Part shown: positions 44,267 to 53,239 of the stretch, piece after piece | Layout: the number at the start of each line of letters is the position of its first letter | Numbering within the stretch: the stretch's first letter is position 1 | DNA from: Janthinobacterium sp. FW305-129 | GTDB taxonomy: Bacteria; Pseudomonadota; Gammaproteobacteria; Burkholderiales; Burkholderiaceae_D | DNA: 64,000 nucleotides | Reading direction: 5' to 3' | NCBI RefSeq assembly: GCF_020858115.1 | Contig: NZ_JACYMM010000003.1 | Span: forward strand, 1-64,000 | Notes under the pieces: model-generated | Database searches by the model: none | The model's input: the letters and a program-made list of their open reading frames with translations, nothing else | Told to the model about the DNA's origin: nothing | Translations under genes and position numbers: made by a program

Positions 44267-45346
44267 ATGGCGCATCTCAATCACTGGCTGCACATGCATG
44301 CCGACCAGCTCGACCAATCATCGGACCTGGCTGAAACCGTATTACCGACGCTGGCCGGCGACCAGCTGCTGGGCATCGGCGTGCCGCAGGAGCACGGCGG
44401 CGCGGGCGGTGACGTGCGCGATGCCATCGACGCCATCGCCAAGGTAGCCGAACAATCGGTGACGGCGGCCTTTGTCTTCTGGGGCCAGCGCTGCTTCATC
44501 GAATTCCTGCTGCAAAGCGAAAACCGCGCGCTGGCCGAGCGCCGCTTGCCCGGCCTGCTGGCAGGCACGCAGGCGGGCGCCAGCGGCCTGTCGAACGCCA
44601 TGAAATTCTTGTCCGGCATCGAGCAGCTGCAAATCACGGGCGCGCGCCACGGCGACGGCTTGCTGGTCGACGGCGGCCTGGCCTGGGTAACGAACTTGCG
44701 CAAGGCGGGCTTTGTCGCGGCAGCCGCCGTGGCGCCCAACGACGGCGCGCCACCCGTCATCGTCGCCTTCGACAGCGGCACGGCGGGCGTCAAGCGCAGC
44801 GACGACCTGGACCTGATCGCCCTGCGCGGCAGCAATACGGCCTCCGTCAAACTGGCGCAGGTGCACATCCCCGCCGCGGACATCATCAGCGACAATGCAC
44901 CGGCCTGGCTGCCGCAGGTACGCCCTTCCTTCCTCGGCATGCAGTGCGGCCTGTCGATCGGCCTGGCACGCGCCAGCCTGGCCAAAGCGACGCAGATTTC
45001 GGCCGGTTCGCGCAACGCGCTCACGCCGCGCATCGAAGCGCTGCAAGCGACGCTGGAGTCGGCTGTCGCTACCCTGCTGGCCGGCGTGCACGATGGCCGT
45101 TTCAAGAAAGAGGCGCCGGCCATGTTCCGCCTGCGCATACAGCTGGCCGACGTGCTGCAACAGGCCTTGATGCTGGAACTGCAGGCCATGGGCGGGCGCG
45201 CCTACCTGAACGCCGAACAGCAGGGCTTTGCCCGCCGCTGGAGGGAATCGTCGTTCATCCCCATCGTCACCCCCAGCCTGACGCAGTTACAGGCGGCGCT
45301 GCAGCTGTTCGACAGCCAGCAGGCGGCAGCGGGAGCGCCGGCATGA
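44267..45346 (+). CDS. Acyl-CoA dehydrogenase-family flavoprotein
   Basis: A 359-residue protein with the acyl-CoA dehydrogenase layout: an N-terminal helical domain with LLGIGVPQEHGGAGGDVRD, a central beta domain with a TNLRKAGFVAAAAV region, and a C-terminal helical domain with ELQAMGGRAYL. It is shorter than classical enzymes (about 380-400) and lacks a clear catalytic Glu context. Family members of this kind include SfnC/DszC-type monooxygenases that use reduced flavin. Its linkage to a NitT/TauT importer suggests it oxidises the imported compound. Substrate unknown. Confidence 0.75.
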   Translation: MAHLNHWLHMHADQLDQSSDLAETVLPTLAGDQLLGIGVPQEHGGAGGDVRDAIDAIAKVAEQSVTAAFVFWGQRCFIEFLLQSENRALAERRLPGLLAGTQAGASGLSNAMKFLSGIEQLQITGARHGDGLLVDGGLAWVTNLRKAGFVAAAAVAPNDGAPPVIVAFDSGTAGVKRSDDLDLIALRGSNTASVKLAQVHIPAADIISDNAPAWLPQVRPSFLGMQCGLSIGLARASLAKATQISAGSRNALTPRIEALQATLESAVATLLAGVHDGRFKKEAPAMFRLRIQLADVLQQALMLELQAMGGRAYLNAEQQGFARRWRESSFIPIVTPSLTQLQAALQLFDSQQAAAGAPA

Positions 45347-46149
45347 CGGCAGTAGTGGAAACGCAAGACTGGGCGCTGCAGGCGCAGGACCTGAGCTACG
45401 CCTATGCGGGCACGGCGCCCGTGTTCCAGCACGTCTCGCTGGGCGTGCGCAAGCGCGAAATCGTCTGCCTGCTGGGCGGCAGCGGCTGCGGCAAGTCAAG
45501 CCTGCTGCGCGTGCTGGCCGGCTTGCAGCCGCCATCGACGGGCGCCATTCAATTCCTCGATGCGCCCATGCGCGAACCGGACCCGCGCAGCGCCCTCGTG
45601 TTCCAGCAGGCGAGCCTGTTGCCCTGGCTGAACGTCACGGGCAACGCCGGCTTCGGCCTGGACTTCAAGCACCAGCCGCAGCTGACACGTGAAGCGCACC
45701 AGACGCGCGTGGCGCAGGCCATCGAAGCGGTGGGACTGAAGGGCCGCGAGAAGCTGTATCCATCCGCGCTGTCGGGCGGCATGGCGCAGCGCGTGGCGCT
45801 GGCCCGTGCGCTGGCACGCGAACCGGAACTGCTGTTCGCCGACGAACCGTTTTCGGCCCTCGACGCCATCACGCGCGCCGAAATGCAGTCGCTGCTGGTC
45901 GACGTGGTGCACCGCTGGCACACGGCCGTGCTGCTCGTCACGCACGATATCGATGAAGCGATCCTGGTGGCCGACCGCATCCTGCTTATGGGCGGCAAGC
46001 CCGGCAACATCGTGCGCGAATGGCCCGTCGCCATCGCCCAGCCGCGCATCGGCCACAGCGCCGACGTCATCGCCCTCAAGATGGATATCCTCGACGCCCT
46101 GCAGGCGCTGCAAAAGCAGGATCAAACGCCCGCCTTTGCTCCCAATTAA
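45343..46149 (+). CDS. ABC transporter ATP-binding protein (SsuB/TauB/NrtD type)
   Basis: A 268-residue cytoplasmic ATPase. Walker A GGSGCGKS is at residues 45-52. QQASLLPWLNV is the Q-loop variant typical of the nitrate/sulfonate/taurine group. LSGGMAQRVALARAL, LLFADEPFSALD and THDIDEA follow. The start overlaps the upstream dehydrogenase stop as ATGA. It serves the permease encoded two genes downstream. Confidence 0.92.
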   Translation: MTAVVETQDWALQAQDLSYAYAGTAPVFQHVSLGVRKREIVCLLGGSGCGKSSLLRVLAGLQPPSTGAIQFLDAPMREPDPRSALVFQQASLLPWLNVTGNAGFGLDFKHQPQLTREAHQTRVAQAIEAVGLKGREKLYPSALSGGMAQRVALARALAREPELLFADEPFSALDAITRAEMQSLLVDVVHRWHTAVLLVTHDIDEAILVADRILLMGGKPGNIVREWPVAIAQPRIGHSADVIALKMDILDALQALQKQDQTPAFAPN

Positions 46150-46166
46150 TCGACCGGAACTTTCCC

Positions 46167-47411
46167 ATGACATTCGAAGACCAAAACAAACCCCTGCACA
46201 TCTGCGCCTCGTCCGATTGCGACTGCGGCCTGACGCGGCGCGACTTCCTGCGCATGTCGGCCCTGGCCACGGCCAGCGTCGCCTCGCCCCTGCTGTTCGC
46301 CGGCGACGCCATGGCCCAGCAAGGCCCGAAAGGCGACGACCAGCCCGTCAAGATCGGCTACCTGCCCATCACGGACGCCACCCCCCTGCTCGTCGCCCAC
46401 GCCCGCAAGCTGTTCGAAGCGGAAGGCTTGCAGGCGGAAACGCCGCGCCTGTTCCGCAGCTGGGCGCAAATCATCGAAGCCTTCGTCGCCGGCCAGGTCA
46501 ACGTTATCCACCTGCTGTCGCCGGCTACCCTGTGGGTGCGCTACGGCGCCAAGTTCCCGGCCAAGGTCGTCGCCTGGAACCACGTCAACGGCTCCGCGCT
46601 GACGGTGGCCAACGAGATCAACAAGGTTTCCGACCTGGGCGGGCGCACGGTCGCCATCCCCTTCTGGTACTCGATCCACAACATCCTGCTGCAGCAAATC
46701 CTGTCCTCGAATGGCCTGACGCCCGTCACGCGCGCGCGCAACGCGGCCATCAAACCGAATGAAGTCAACCTGATCGTGCTGGCGCCGGCTGAAATGGTGT
46801 CCGCGCTGGCCAGCAAGTCCATCGCCGGCTACATCGTGGCCGAACCGTTCAATGCGGCGGCGGAAAACGCCGGCATCGGCAAGATCCTGCGCTTCTCGGG
46901 CGACGTGTGGAAAAACCATGCGTGCTGCGTCACCTTCCTGTCCGAGCGCGACATCAACACGCGTCCCGAATGGGCACAAAAGGTCACCAACGCCATCGTC
47001 AAGGCGCAGCTGTGGACGCGTTCGAACCAGGTCGACACGGCCAAGCTGCTGTCGAACGTGGGCGAGCACCGCTACACGCCGCATCCGCTGCAAGTACTGA
47101 CCAAGGTGCTGGCCACCACCGATTACGCCGGCTATGAAAAGCAGGGCCTGATCGTGCACAAGAACTGGCAGCAGCGCCGCATCGACTTCCAGCCGTACCC
47201 GTTCGCCTCGTACACGGAAGAACTGGTGCGCGCCATCGGCCGCACCAAGGTCGAAGGCGATACGCGCTTCCTGGCCAACCTCGATCCGAAGTTCGCCGCG
47301 CGCGACCTGGTCGATGACCGCTTCGTGCGCAAGGCCATCACGGCAGTCGGCGGCCCGGCCGCCTTCGGCTTGCCGGCCAACCTGCTGCGCAGCGAAACCG
47401 TGGCGGTCTGA
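46167..47411 (+). CDS. ABC transporter substrate-binding protein, NitT/TauT (CmpA/NrtA-like), Tat-exported
   Basis: A 414-residue binding protein. A twin-arginine signal (TRRDFLRMSALATASV) sits at about residues 23-45, unusual in being preceded by Cys13, Cys18 and Cys20 in CASSDCDC. The mature part has VKIGYLPITDATPLLVAHA, the opening of the nitrate/bicarbonate/sulfonate-binding fold, and GYIVAEPFNAAAE. It is longer than SsuA and closer to NrtA/CmpA in length. Tat export suggests folding or cofactor binding before export. The ligand is unknown. Confidence 0.88.
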   Translation: MTFEDQNKPLHICASSDCDCGLTRRDFLRMSALATASVASPLLFAGDAMAQQGPKGDDQPVKIGYLPITDATPLLVAHARKLFEAEGLQAETPRLFRSWAQIIEAFVAGQVNVIHLLSPATLWVRYGAKFPAKVVAWNHVNGSALTVANEINKVSDLGGRTVAIPFWYSIHNILLQQILSSNGLTPVTRARNAAIKPNEVNLIVLAPAEMVSALASKSIAGYIVAEPFNAAAENAGIGKILRFSGDVWKNHACCVTFLSERDINTRPEWAQKVTNAIVKAQLWTRSNQVDTAKLLSNVGEHRYTPHPLQVLTKVLATTDYAGYEKQGLIVHKNWQQRRIDFQPYPFASYTEELVRAIGRTKVEGDTRFLANLDPKFAARDLVDDRFVRKAITAVGGPAAFGLPANLLRSETVAV

Positions 47412-47413
47412 CG

Positions 47414-48178
47414 ATGGCAAGCAAGTTGTTGACGAAGTTCGGCCTGCCCCTGGTGGGGCTGGCCTGTGCCTTGCTATTGTGGTCCGTGGGCGTGACGGCG
47501 CTGGAGAAATCCACGCCGATCGCCACCGCCTTTGCGCCCTTGCCCACGGCGCTGGCGTTCCAGGAGATGCTGAGCGGTTCGGATATCTGGCTGCACGTGG
47601 TATTGAGCCTGCAAAGGGTGGCCGTGGGCCTGGGGCTGGCGATCGTCATCGGCGTGCCGCTGGGCGTGCTGGTGGCCATGTCGAAGAGTTTTTCCGGCGC
47701 GGCCATGCCGCTGTTCCAGCTGCTGCGCATGATTTCGCCGCTGTCGTGGATGCCGATCGCCGTGATGGTGCTCGGCGTCGGTGATGCGCCCGTGTACTTC
47801 CTGCTGGCGTTTGCGGCCGTCTGGCCGATTTTGCTCAATACGGCGGCCGGCGTGGCGCGGCTCGATCCGAACTGGCTGCTGCTGGCGCGCAGCCTGTCGG
47901 CCACGCGCAGCGAGATCGTGTTTAAAGTGATTTTGCCGGGCATCACGGCCGATATCCTGACGGGCGTGCGCCTGGCCATTGGCATCATCTGGATCGTGCT
48001 GGTGCCAGCGGAAATGCTGGGCGTATCGGCAGGCCTCGGCTACTTCATCCTCGACACGCGCGACCGCCTCGCGTATTCGGAACTGATGGCCGCCATCGTG
48101 CTGATCGGGATGTTAGGTTTCATCCTCGACTACCTGGCCCGCGCCGCACATGCGCGCTGGCTGCACGTGAAGAACTAA
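47414..48178 (+). CDS. ABC transporter permease (SsuC/TauC/NrtB type)
   Basis: A 254-residue inner-membrane protein with about six hydrophobic helices. The EAA-like loop is LLARSLSATRSEIVFKVILPG, and LPTALAFQEMLSG and RMISPLSWMPIAVMVLG are family features. It follows the binding protein by 2 nt and closes the operon. Its stop codon overlaps the stop of the convergent acyltransferase gene (CTAA). Confidence 0.92.
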   Translation: MASKLLTKFGLPLVGLACALLLWSVGVTALEKSTPIATAFAPLPTALAFQEMLSGSDIWLHVVLSLQRVAVGLGLAIVIGVPLGVLVAMSKSFSGAAMPLFQLLRMISPLSWMPIAVMVLGVGDAPVYFLLAFAAVWPILLNTAAGVARLDPNWLLLARSLSATRSEIVFKVILPGITADILTGVRLAIGIIWIVLVPAEMLGVSAGLGYFILDTRDRLAYSELMAAIVLIGMLGFILDYLARAAHARWLHVKN

Positions 48179-48996
48179 GCCGCCTTGTCCAGCGGCAGCG
48201 TGGCGGCGATAGTCGCCTGCGTTGCCGCTGCCAGTTCACGGCGGTGCGCGTCGAGCGTCGCCACTGGCGCCAGGCAGGTCAGGCGCGCCGTGATCGGCGG
48301 ACCGCTCAAGATCGCCACCATGCTTTGGGCAAAACTCATCTCGCCTATGAAATCGACGGCGTGATGCAATGCTCCCTTGTCATCCACATACACGAGCGCG
48401 AACGGCTGCACCGGCACTTGCGCATCGATGGCCGCCTCGAACAAGTTGGCGTGAAACGGCAGGATCTGCCCTTGCGCGGCGGTCGTGCCTTCGGGAAAGA
48501 ACGCGATGCGCTCGCCCGCCGTCAATTTATCCACCAGACCCTGGAAAATCAGGCGCAGGTCGCGCTTGCTGCCGCGCGAAATGAAGATGGTGCCGGCGCG
48601 TCCCGCCAGCCAGCCCAGGATCGGCCAGGCGCGGATTTCCGCCTTGGCGACGAAACGGCAGGGGTGGACGGCGTTGATGACGAAGATGTCGAGCCACGAC
48701 ACGTGGTTCGCCACCACCATCGCGTGGTCAAGGGCCGGCAAGCTGTCTGCCGGCTGCGCCACATGCACGCCGCAGATGTCGAGCAGCTGCGTCGACCAGC
48801 GGCGGATGCGCCGGTTACGCCCCTCCAGGTCCAGCCAGGGAAAAAGCACGGCGCTCTTGGCCATGCCGCAGCCCAGGTGAATGGCGATGCGCGCAAGGCG
48901 GTAGGTAAGCAGAAGTTTCAAATCACACCAACAAATAAACCAGAGCCGAAATCCGGGAGCAGACAAGGGATGCCGGGGCAGTGTGCCCCGGTCCAC
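48175..48996 (-). CDS. 1-acyl-sn-glycerol-3-phosphate acyltransferase family protein
   Basis: A PlsC-fold acyltransferase of up to 273 residues. VANHVSWLDIFVIN is the HX4D block, and FFPEGTTAAQGQILPF is the substrate motif. The frame opens with a GTG at 48996, but the first 25 codons look non-coding and a TTG at 48921 (start LKLLLTYRLARIA) is an alternative; neither has a good Shine-Dalgarno. It follows the dihydroorotase-like gene by 11 nt. In Betaproteobacteria this gene closes the yqgE-ruvX-pyrR-pyrB-pyrC' run, and it differs from PlsC encoded at 35481. Confidence 0.85.
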   Translation of the reverse strand: MDRGTLPRHPLSAPGFRLWFICWCDLKLLLTYRLARIAIHLGCGMAKSAVLFPWLDLEGRNRRIRRWSTQLLDICGVHVAQPADSLPALDHAMVVANHVSWLDIFVINAVHPCRFVAKAEIRAWPILGWLAGRAGTIFISRGSKRDLRLIFQGLVDKLTAGERIAFFPEGTTAAQGQILPFHANLFEAAIDAQVPVQPFALVYVDDKGALHHAVDFIGEMSFAQSMVAILSGPPITARLTCLAPVATLDAHRRELAAATQATIAATLPLDKAA

Positions 48997-49007
48997 GGAT
49001 CTGATTT

Positions 49008-50309
49008 TTAACGCTGAAACGCCACCTGTCCAGCCACGATGGTCGCCTTGACAATGCCGCTCAGCTCATAGCCGAGGAAAGGCGTGTGCTTGCCCTGGCT
49101 GGCCAGCGAGGCCGACGACACGGTCCAGCGCGCGGCGGGATCGAAGACGCAGATGTCGGCCGCTTCGCCCACGGCCAGGCTGCCGGCCGGGATGCCGGCG
49201 ACACGGGCCGCATCGGAAGTGACCTTGGCCACGGCGCGCGCCAGCGGACGCTCGCCCGCTTGCGGCTGGCCCAGCGCATAGTCGTCGGCCCATTTCAGGG
49301 CCAAAGACAGCAGCAGTTCCAGGCCCGTGGCACCTGGCGACGCTTCGCCGAACGGCAGCAGTTTTTCATCGTCGTCGACGGGCGTGTGGTCCGAGCACAT
49401 GGCGTCGACCGTGCCATCGAGCAGGCCGGCGCGGATCGCGTCGCGGTCGCGCTGGCTGCGGAACGGCGGCGTAACGCGCGCGTTCGGGTCGAAGAAGCCG
49501 ATGTCGGCGTCCGTCAGGTGCACATGGTGCACGCCCACGTCGCAGGTGACGGGCAAGCCTTCGGCCTTGGCCGCGCGGATCAGTTCCAGGCCTGCCGCCG
49601 ACGAGATGCGGCACAGGTGCACGCGCGCGCGGCTGGCGCGCATCAATTCAAAGATCGTGTGCAGGGCGATGGTTTCGGACATCACGGGTACGCCGGACAA
49701 GCCCAGGCGCGAGGCCAGCGGACCGCTGTGGGCGATGCCGCCACGGCCGATGTGCGGGTCTTGCGGGCGCAGCCAGACGGTGTAACCGAAGGTGTTCGCA
49801 TACTGCATGGCGCGCAGCAGCACGGTGGTGTCCTCGATCGGCTCTTCGGCTTGCGCAAAGCCGATGCAGCCAGCTTCCGTCAGTTCCGCCATTTCCGTCA
49901 GCGACTTGCCCTTCAAGCCCATGGTCAGCGCGCCCAGCGGATGCACGTGCGCCTTGTTCTGCGTCTTGGCGCGGTATTTCAGCATTTCTACCAGGCCCGG
50001 CTCATCGAGCACGGGATCGGTGTCGGGCGGACACACCAGGCTCGTGACGCCGCCTTGCAGCGCCGCCTGCAGTTCCGATTCCAGGGTTGCCTTGTATTCG
50101 TAGCCCGGCTCGCGCAGGCGCGCGGACAGGTCGACCAGGCCGGGGGAAACCACCAGGCCGGCCGCGTCAAAGGTGGTGTCGGCCTTGAAGCCGGGCGGGG
50201 CGCTGCCCACGGCCAGCACCTTGCCGTCGGCGATAAACAGGTCTTGCAAGCCATCGATGCCGTTGGCAGGGTCGATCAGGTGGCCGTTCTTGATATGTAG
50301 TGTCGTCAT
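49008..50309 (-). CDS. pyrC: Dihydroorotase-like protein, probably inactive (PyrC'/PyrX type)
   Basis: A 433-residue amidohydrolase-fold protein of the class I dihydroorotase family. The usual metal-binding HxH motif (DxHxHLREPG) reads DLSARLREPG. Two further ligand positions also lack His: VWLRPQDP where a His-Xaa-Glu is expected, and VHLCRISSAAG where the second His is Arg. The Asp in CSDHTP remains. In Pseudomonas such PyrC' proteins have no activity and are required to assemble the aspartate carbamoyltransferase dodecamer. It follows pyrB by 24 nt, matching that role; an active PyrC is expected elsewhere. Confidence 0.88.
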   Translation of the reverse strand: MTTLHIKNGHLIDPANGIDGLQDLFIADGKVLAVGSAPPGFKADTTFDAAGLVVSPGLVDLSARLREPGYEYKATLESELQAALQGGVTSLVCPPDTDPVLDEPGLVEMLKYRAKTQNKAHVHPLGALTMGLKGKSLTEMAELTEAGCIGFAQAEEPIEDTTVLLRAMQYANTFGYTVWLRPQDPHIGRGGIAHSGPLASRLGLSGVPVMSETIALHTIFELMRASRARVHLCRISSAAGLELIRAAKAEGLPVTCDVGVHHVHLTDADIGFFDPNARVTPPFRSQRDRDAIRAGLLDGTVDAMCSDHTPVDDDEKLLPFGEASPGATGLELLLSLALKWADDYALGQPQAGERPLARAVAKVTSDAARVAGIPAGSLAVGEAADICVFDPAARWTVSSASLASQGKHTPFLGYELSGIVKATIVAGQVAFQR

Positions 50310-50333
50310 GCTCGCTTACTCGTCCTTGGGCTA

Positions 50334-51299
50334 TCAGCCCTGATTACCAGCCAAAATACTCATCACCGCCATGCGCACGGCGATACCGAAGGTCACCTGC
50401 GGCAGGATCACCGCCTGCGGACCGTCGGCCACGGCCGAGTCGATTTCCACGCCGCGGTTCATCGGGCCCGGATGCATGACGATGGCGTCCGGTTTCGCCA
50501 GCGCCAGGCGCTCGGGCGTGAGGCCATAGCTCTTGAAGTATTCCTGCGCCGACGGCAACAGCGCGCCGCTCATGCGTTCATTCTGCAGGCGCAGCATGAT
50601 GATCACGTCCACGCCTTTCAAGCCTTCATCCATGTTGGTGAAGGTGCGCACGCCCATCTGTTCCAGGCCGCCCGGCAGCAGGGTGTGCGGGCCGATGGCG
50701 CGCACTTCAGGTACGCCCAGGGTGGTCAGCGCGTGGATGTCGGAGCGGGCCACGCGGCTGTGCAGGATGTCGCCCACGATGGCCACCGTCAGGTTCGTGA
50801 AATCCTTCTTGTAGTGGCGGATCGTGTACATGTCGAGCAAGCCCTGGGTGGGGTGCGCGTGGCGTCCGTCGCCCGCGTTGACCACGTGGACGTGCGGCTG
50901 CTTGGTGTCGATCAGGTGCTTGGCAATCAGGTAGGGCGCGCCCGACTGCGCGTGACGCACGACGAACATGTCGGCATGCATGGCCGACAGGTTGTCGATG
51001 GTGTCGAGCAGGGACTCGCCCTTGCTGGCCGACGAAGCCTGGATGTTCAGGTTGATGACGTCGGCCGACAAACGCTTCGAGGCGATTTCGAAGGTGGTGC
51101 GGGTGCGCGTGGAGTTTTCAAAGAACAGGTTGAAAACGCTCTTGCCGCGCATCAGCGGCACCTTTTTCACGTCGCGGTCGGAAATGCCGACGAACGAGGA
51201 AGCCGTGTCGAGGATGTGGTTGACGATAGACTTCGGCAAGCCTTCAATCGTCAACAGATGTTGCAGTTCGCCGTGTTTATTCAGTTGCGGATTAAGCAT
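50334..51299 (-). CDS. pyrB: Aspartate carbamoyltransferase catalytic subunit
   Basis: A 321-residue enzyme of pyrimidine biosynthesis. The carbamoyl-phosphate loop [13 protein letters not shown] and the HPTQ motif ([14 protein letters not shown]) are intact. [12 protein letters not shown] is the C-terminal signature. No regulatory PyrI is adjacent, consistent with the class A holoenzyme containing PyrC'. Its start lies inside the end of pyrR (8-nt overlap). Confidence 0.96.
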   Translation of the reverse strand: MLNPQLNKHGELQHLLTIEGLPKSIVNHILDTASSFVGISDRDVKKVPLMRGKSVFNLFFENSTRTRTTFEIASKRLSADVINLNIQASSASKGESLLDTIDNLSAMHADMFVVRHAQSGAPYLIAKHLIDTKQPHVHVVNAGDGRHAHPTQGLLDMYTIRHYKKDFTNLTVAIVGDILHSRVARSDIHALTTLGVPEVRAIGPHTLLPGGLEQMGVRTFTNMDEGLKGVDVIIMLRLQNERMSGALLPSAQEYFKSYGLTPERLALAKPDAIVMHPGPMNRGVEIDSAVADGPQAVILPQVTFGIAVRMAVMSILAGNQG

Positions 51300-51831
51300 G
51301 GTGGGTATCTATGGTGAGCGTGAATTTTCCATCGTCGGCTTGCTTCAGGACCAGGGCCTGGCCCGGCGGCACGGCTGTGAAGGCGGCCACGAAATCGGCG
51401 GCCACCGGCAGCTGGCGTTCGCCGCGGTCGACCAGGGCCGCCAGCATGATCTTGGCCGGGCGGCCATAGTCGAACAATTCGTTGATGGCCGCGCGCGTGG
51501 TGCGGCCCGTGTACAGCACGTCGTCGACCAGCAGGATGGTGGCGCCGGCCACGTCGAAGCTGATTTGCGTCGGCTTGACGTCGGCATGCAGGCCCTTCTG
51601 GGCGAAGTCGTCGCGGTAGAACGAGACGTCGAGCACGCCCAGGCGGTCGAGCAGGTTCAGGTCGCGCGCCAGGCGTTCCGCCAGCCAGGCGCCGCCCGAA
51701 TGGATGCCGACGATGGCGACGTTGGGGATGCCCGCCAGGCCGCTGCGCACCTGCTGCAGCAAATCTGCATACAGGGCCTCGGCGTCGAGTTGGGAAGGAT
51801 TCGCAGGATGCGGCATAGAGTTCTTAATCAT
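51292..51831 (-). CDS. pyrR: Bifunctional pyr operon regulator / uracil phosphoribosyltransferase
   Basis: A 179-residue type I phosphoribosyltransferase. The PRPP loop [17 protein letters not shown] is complete, and [16 protein letters not shown] and SFYRDDF are PyrR features. In Gram-positives PyrR binds mRNA to control attenuation; in proteobacteria an RNA-binding role is less certain, and no attenuator is evident upstream of pyrB here. A second Met five codons in (51816) is an equally likely start. It precedes pyrB in the operon. Confidence 0.92.
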   Translation of the reverse strand: MIKNSMPHPANPSQLDAEALYADLLQQVRSGLAGIPNVAIVGIHSGGAWLAERLARDLNLLDRLGVLDVSFYRDDFAQKGLHADVKPTQISFDVAGATILLVDDVLYTGRTTRAAINELFDYGRPAKIMLAALVDRGERQLPVAADFVAAFTAVPPGQALVLKQADDGKFTLTIDTHHA

Positions 51832-51855
51832 TCAGGGATGGAGTCTAGGGTCAGA

Positions 51856-52254
51856 TTAATAATTCGCGTCGAAATACTGTTGCAGGATGATGGCGGCGGC
51901 GCGGTCGTCGATCACTTCGCCGCGCCTGGCGGCGATGACGGCCGAGGAATAGCGCTCGTCGACCAGTTCCACGGGCAGGTTGAAGCGGCCATGCACCTGG
52001 TTGGCGAAACGCCGGCAGCGCGCGCTCATCTCGTGCTCCGTGCCGTCCGGGTGGCTGGGCAAGCCCACCACGATGCGGCTGGCGCCCCACTCCTTGATCA
52101 GGCTGGCGATGGCGGCGAACTTCGGCTCGTTCGCCGTCTCCGTGATCACGCTGAGCGGCTTGGCCTGGCAAATCATGCTATTGCCGATGGCCACGCCAAT
52201 GCGTTTCAAGCCAAAATCGAAGGCGAGGATGGTGTCGATGGCGTCACCGCTCAT
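51856..52254 (-). CDS. ruvX: Holliday junction resolvase-like protein YqgF/RuvX
   Basis: A 132-residue RNase H-fold protein. It begins ILAFDFGLKRIGVAIGN with the first catalytic Asp; SRIVVGLPSHPDGTEHEMS and VDERYSSAVI follow, and the last acidic residue is in DDRAAAIILQQYFD. YqgF is involved in 16S rRNA 5'-end maturation and possibly recombination. It overlaps yqgE by 4 nt (ATGA), and pyrR follows after 24 nt. Confidence 0.94.
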   Translation of the reverse strand: MSGDAIDTILAFDFGLKRIGVAIGNSMICQAKPLSVITETANEPKFAAIASLIKEWGASRIVVGLPSHPDGTEHEMSARCRRFANQVHGRFNLPVELVDERYSSAVIAARRGEVIDDRAAAIILQQYFDANY

Positions 52255-52898
52255 GCGTGGCCAGCCTCGCTCGCCAGCATGAGGGGATCGATGCCCAGTA
52301 ACTTGATGGCCGCCACGTAACGCTGCTCGATGGGGAAATCGAACAGGATGTCGGCCGAGGCGCCCACCGTCAGCCAGCCGTTGCGGCCGATCTCGTCTTC
52401 CAGCTGGCCCGGGCTCCAGCCCGAGTAGCCGATCGAGACGAGCATGCGCTCGGGACCATCGCCCTTGGCGACGGCTTCGAGCACGTCGATCGAGGTGGTA
52501 AATGCCACTTCATCGGTCACCGTCAGCGACGAGGAATAGCGCGCGCCCGGGGTATGCAGCACGAAGCCGCGGTCGTCCTGCACCGGGCCGCCAAACATGA
52601 TCGGCTCGTTGATGATGGGCGTGTCGCTGCCGGCCGCCAGTTTCAGGTCGATGCGGTCGAACAGCACTTCCATGGTCATGTCGGTGGGTTTGTTGATGAC
52701 GACGCCCAGCACGCCGTTTTCATTGTGTTCGCACACGTACACGACCGTGCCGCCGAAGATCGGATCTTGCATGGCCGGCATCGCAATCAGGAAATGGTTG
52801 GCCAGATTCAGGGTGGAGGAACCGGTTGCGGCCGGTTCTCCCATCCCCTGCATCAGACGATGTCCTGGTAGAGTCTGGTCGATTTTACTCTTTTTCAT
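52251..52898 (-). CDS. YqgE/AlgH family protein
   Basis: A 215-residue cytoplasmic protein of unknown function. It has the conserved LNLANHFLIAMPAMQDPIF opening (core domain from about residue 29), VYVCEHNENGVLGVVINKP, and GYSGWSPGQLEDEIGRNGW. AlgH influences alginate and virulence genes in Pseudomonas, but the mechanism is unclear. It is the first gene of the yqgE-ruvX-pyrR-pyrB-pyrC' run, with overlaps or short gaps throughout. Confidence 0.93.
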   Translation of the reverse strand: MKKSKIDQTLPGHRLMQGMGEPAATGSSTLNLANHFLIAMPAMQDPIFGGTVVYVCEHNENGVLGVVINKPTDMTMEVLFDRIDLKLAAGSDTPIINEPIMFGGPVQDDRGFVLHTPGARYSSSLTVTDEVAFTTSIDVLEAVAKGDGPERMLVSIGYSGWSPGQLEDEIGRNGWLTVGASADILFDFPIEQRYVAAIKLLGIDPLMLASEAGHA

Positions 52899-53239
52899 AC
52901 GCGATGCTCTCTCTGTGGGCTTGCTGGCAAGTCTCGCTTACCCCGCTATCGTACGCCTGGCGCAAGCGACCGCACATCCTGGGCGGCGCGCACCGTGTTG
53001 CCAAGCGTTATTCTTGTTATGTTGTAAATTAATGGTCAATTCGCCATGCCTGCGGGTGCGTTTCAATGCCAATTGTAAAATTGATTGCAAAACCGCTGTC
53101 GCACATAAAGCACCACGAACATACCCGGTAGTTTACACTGAATTGCCACCGCAGCGACGCCAAAGGCACGACGCGAGCGGCCATAAAGCCCTGTTGGCGG
53201 CAAAAAATCGCCTATCTTTGACCCTGAACACGCGAAATA
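52899..53239. other. Intergenic region between divergent yqgE and phr
   Basis: 341 nt with promoters expected on both strands. TATGTTGTAAATTAATGG near 53018 and GTAGTTTACACTGAA near 53127 are the most promoter-like stretches. No open frame with a ribosome-binding site is evident. Confidence 0.5.
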
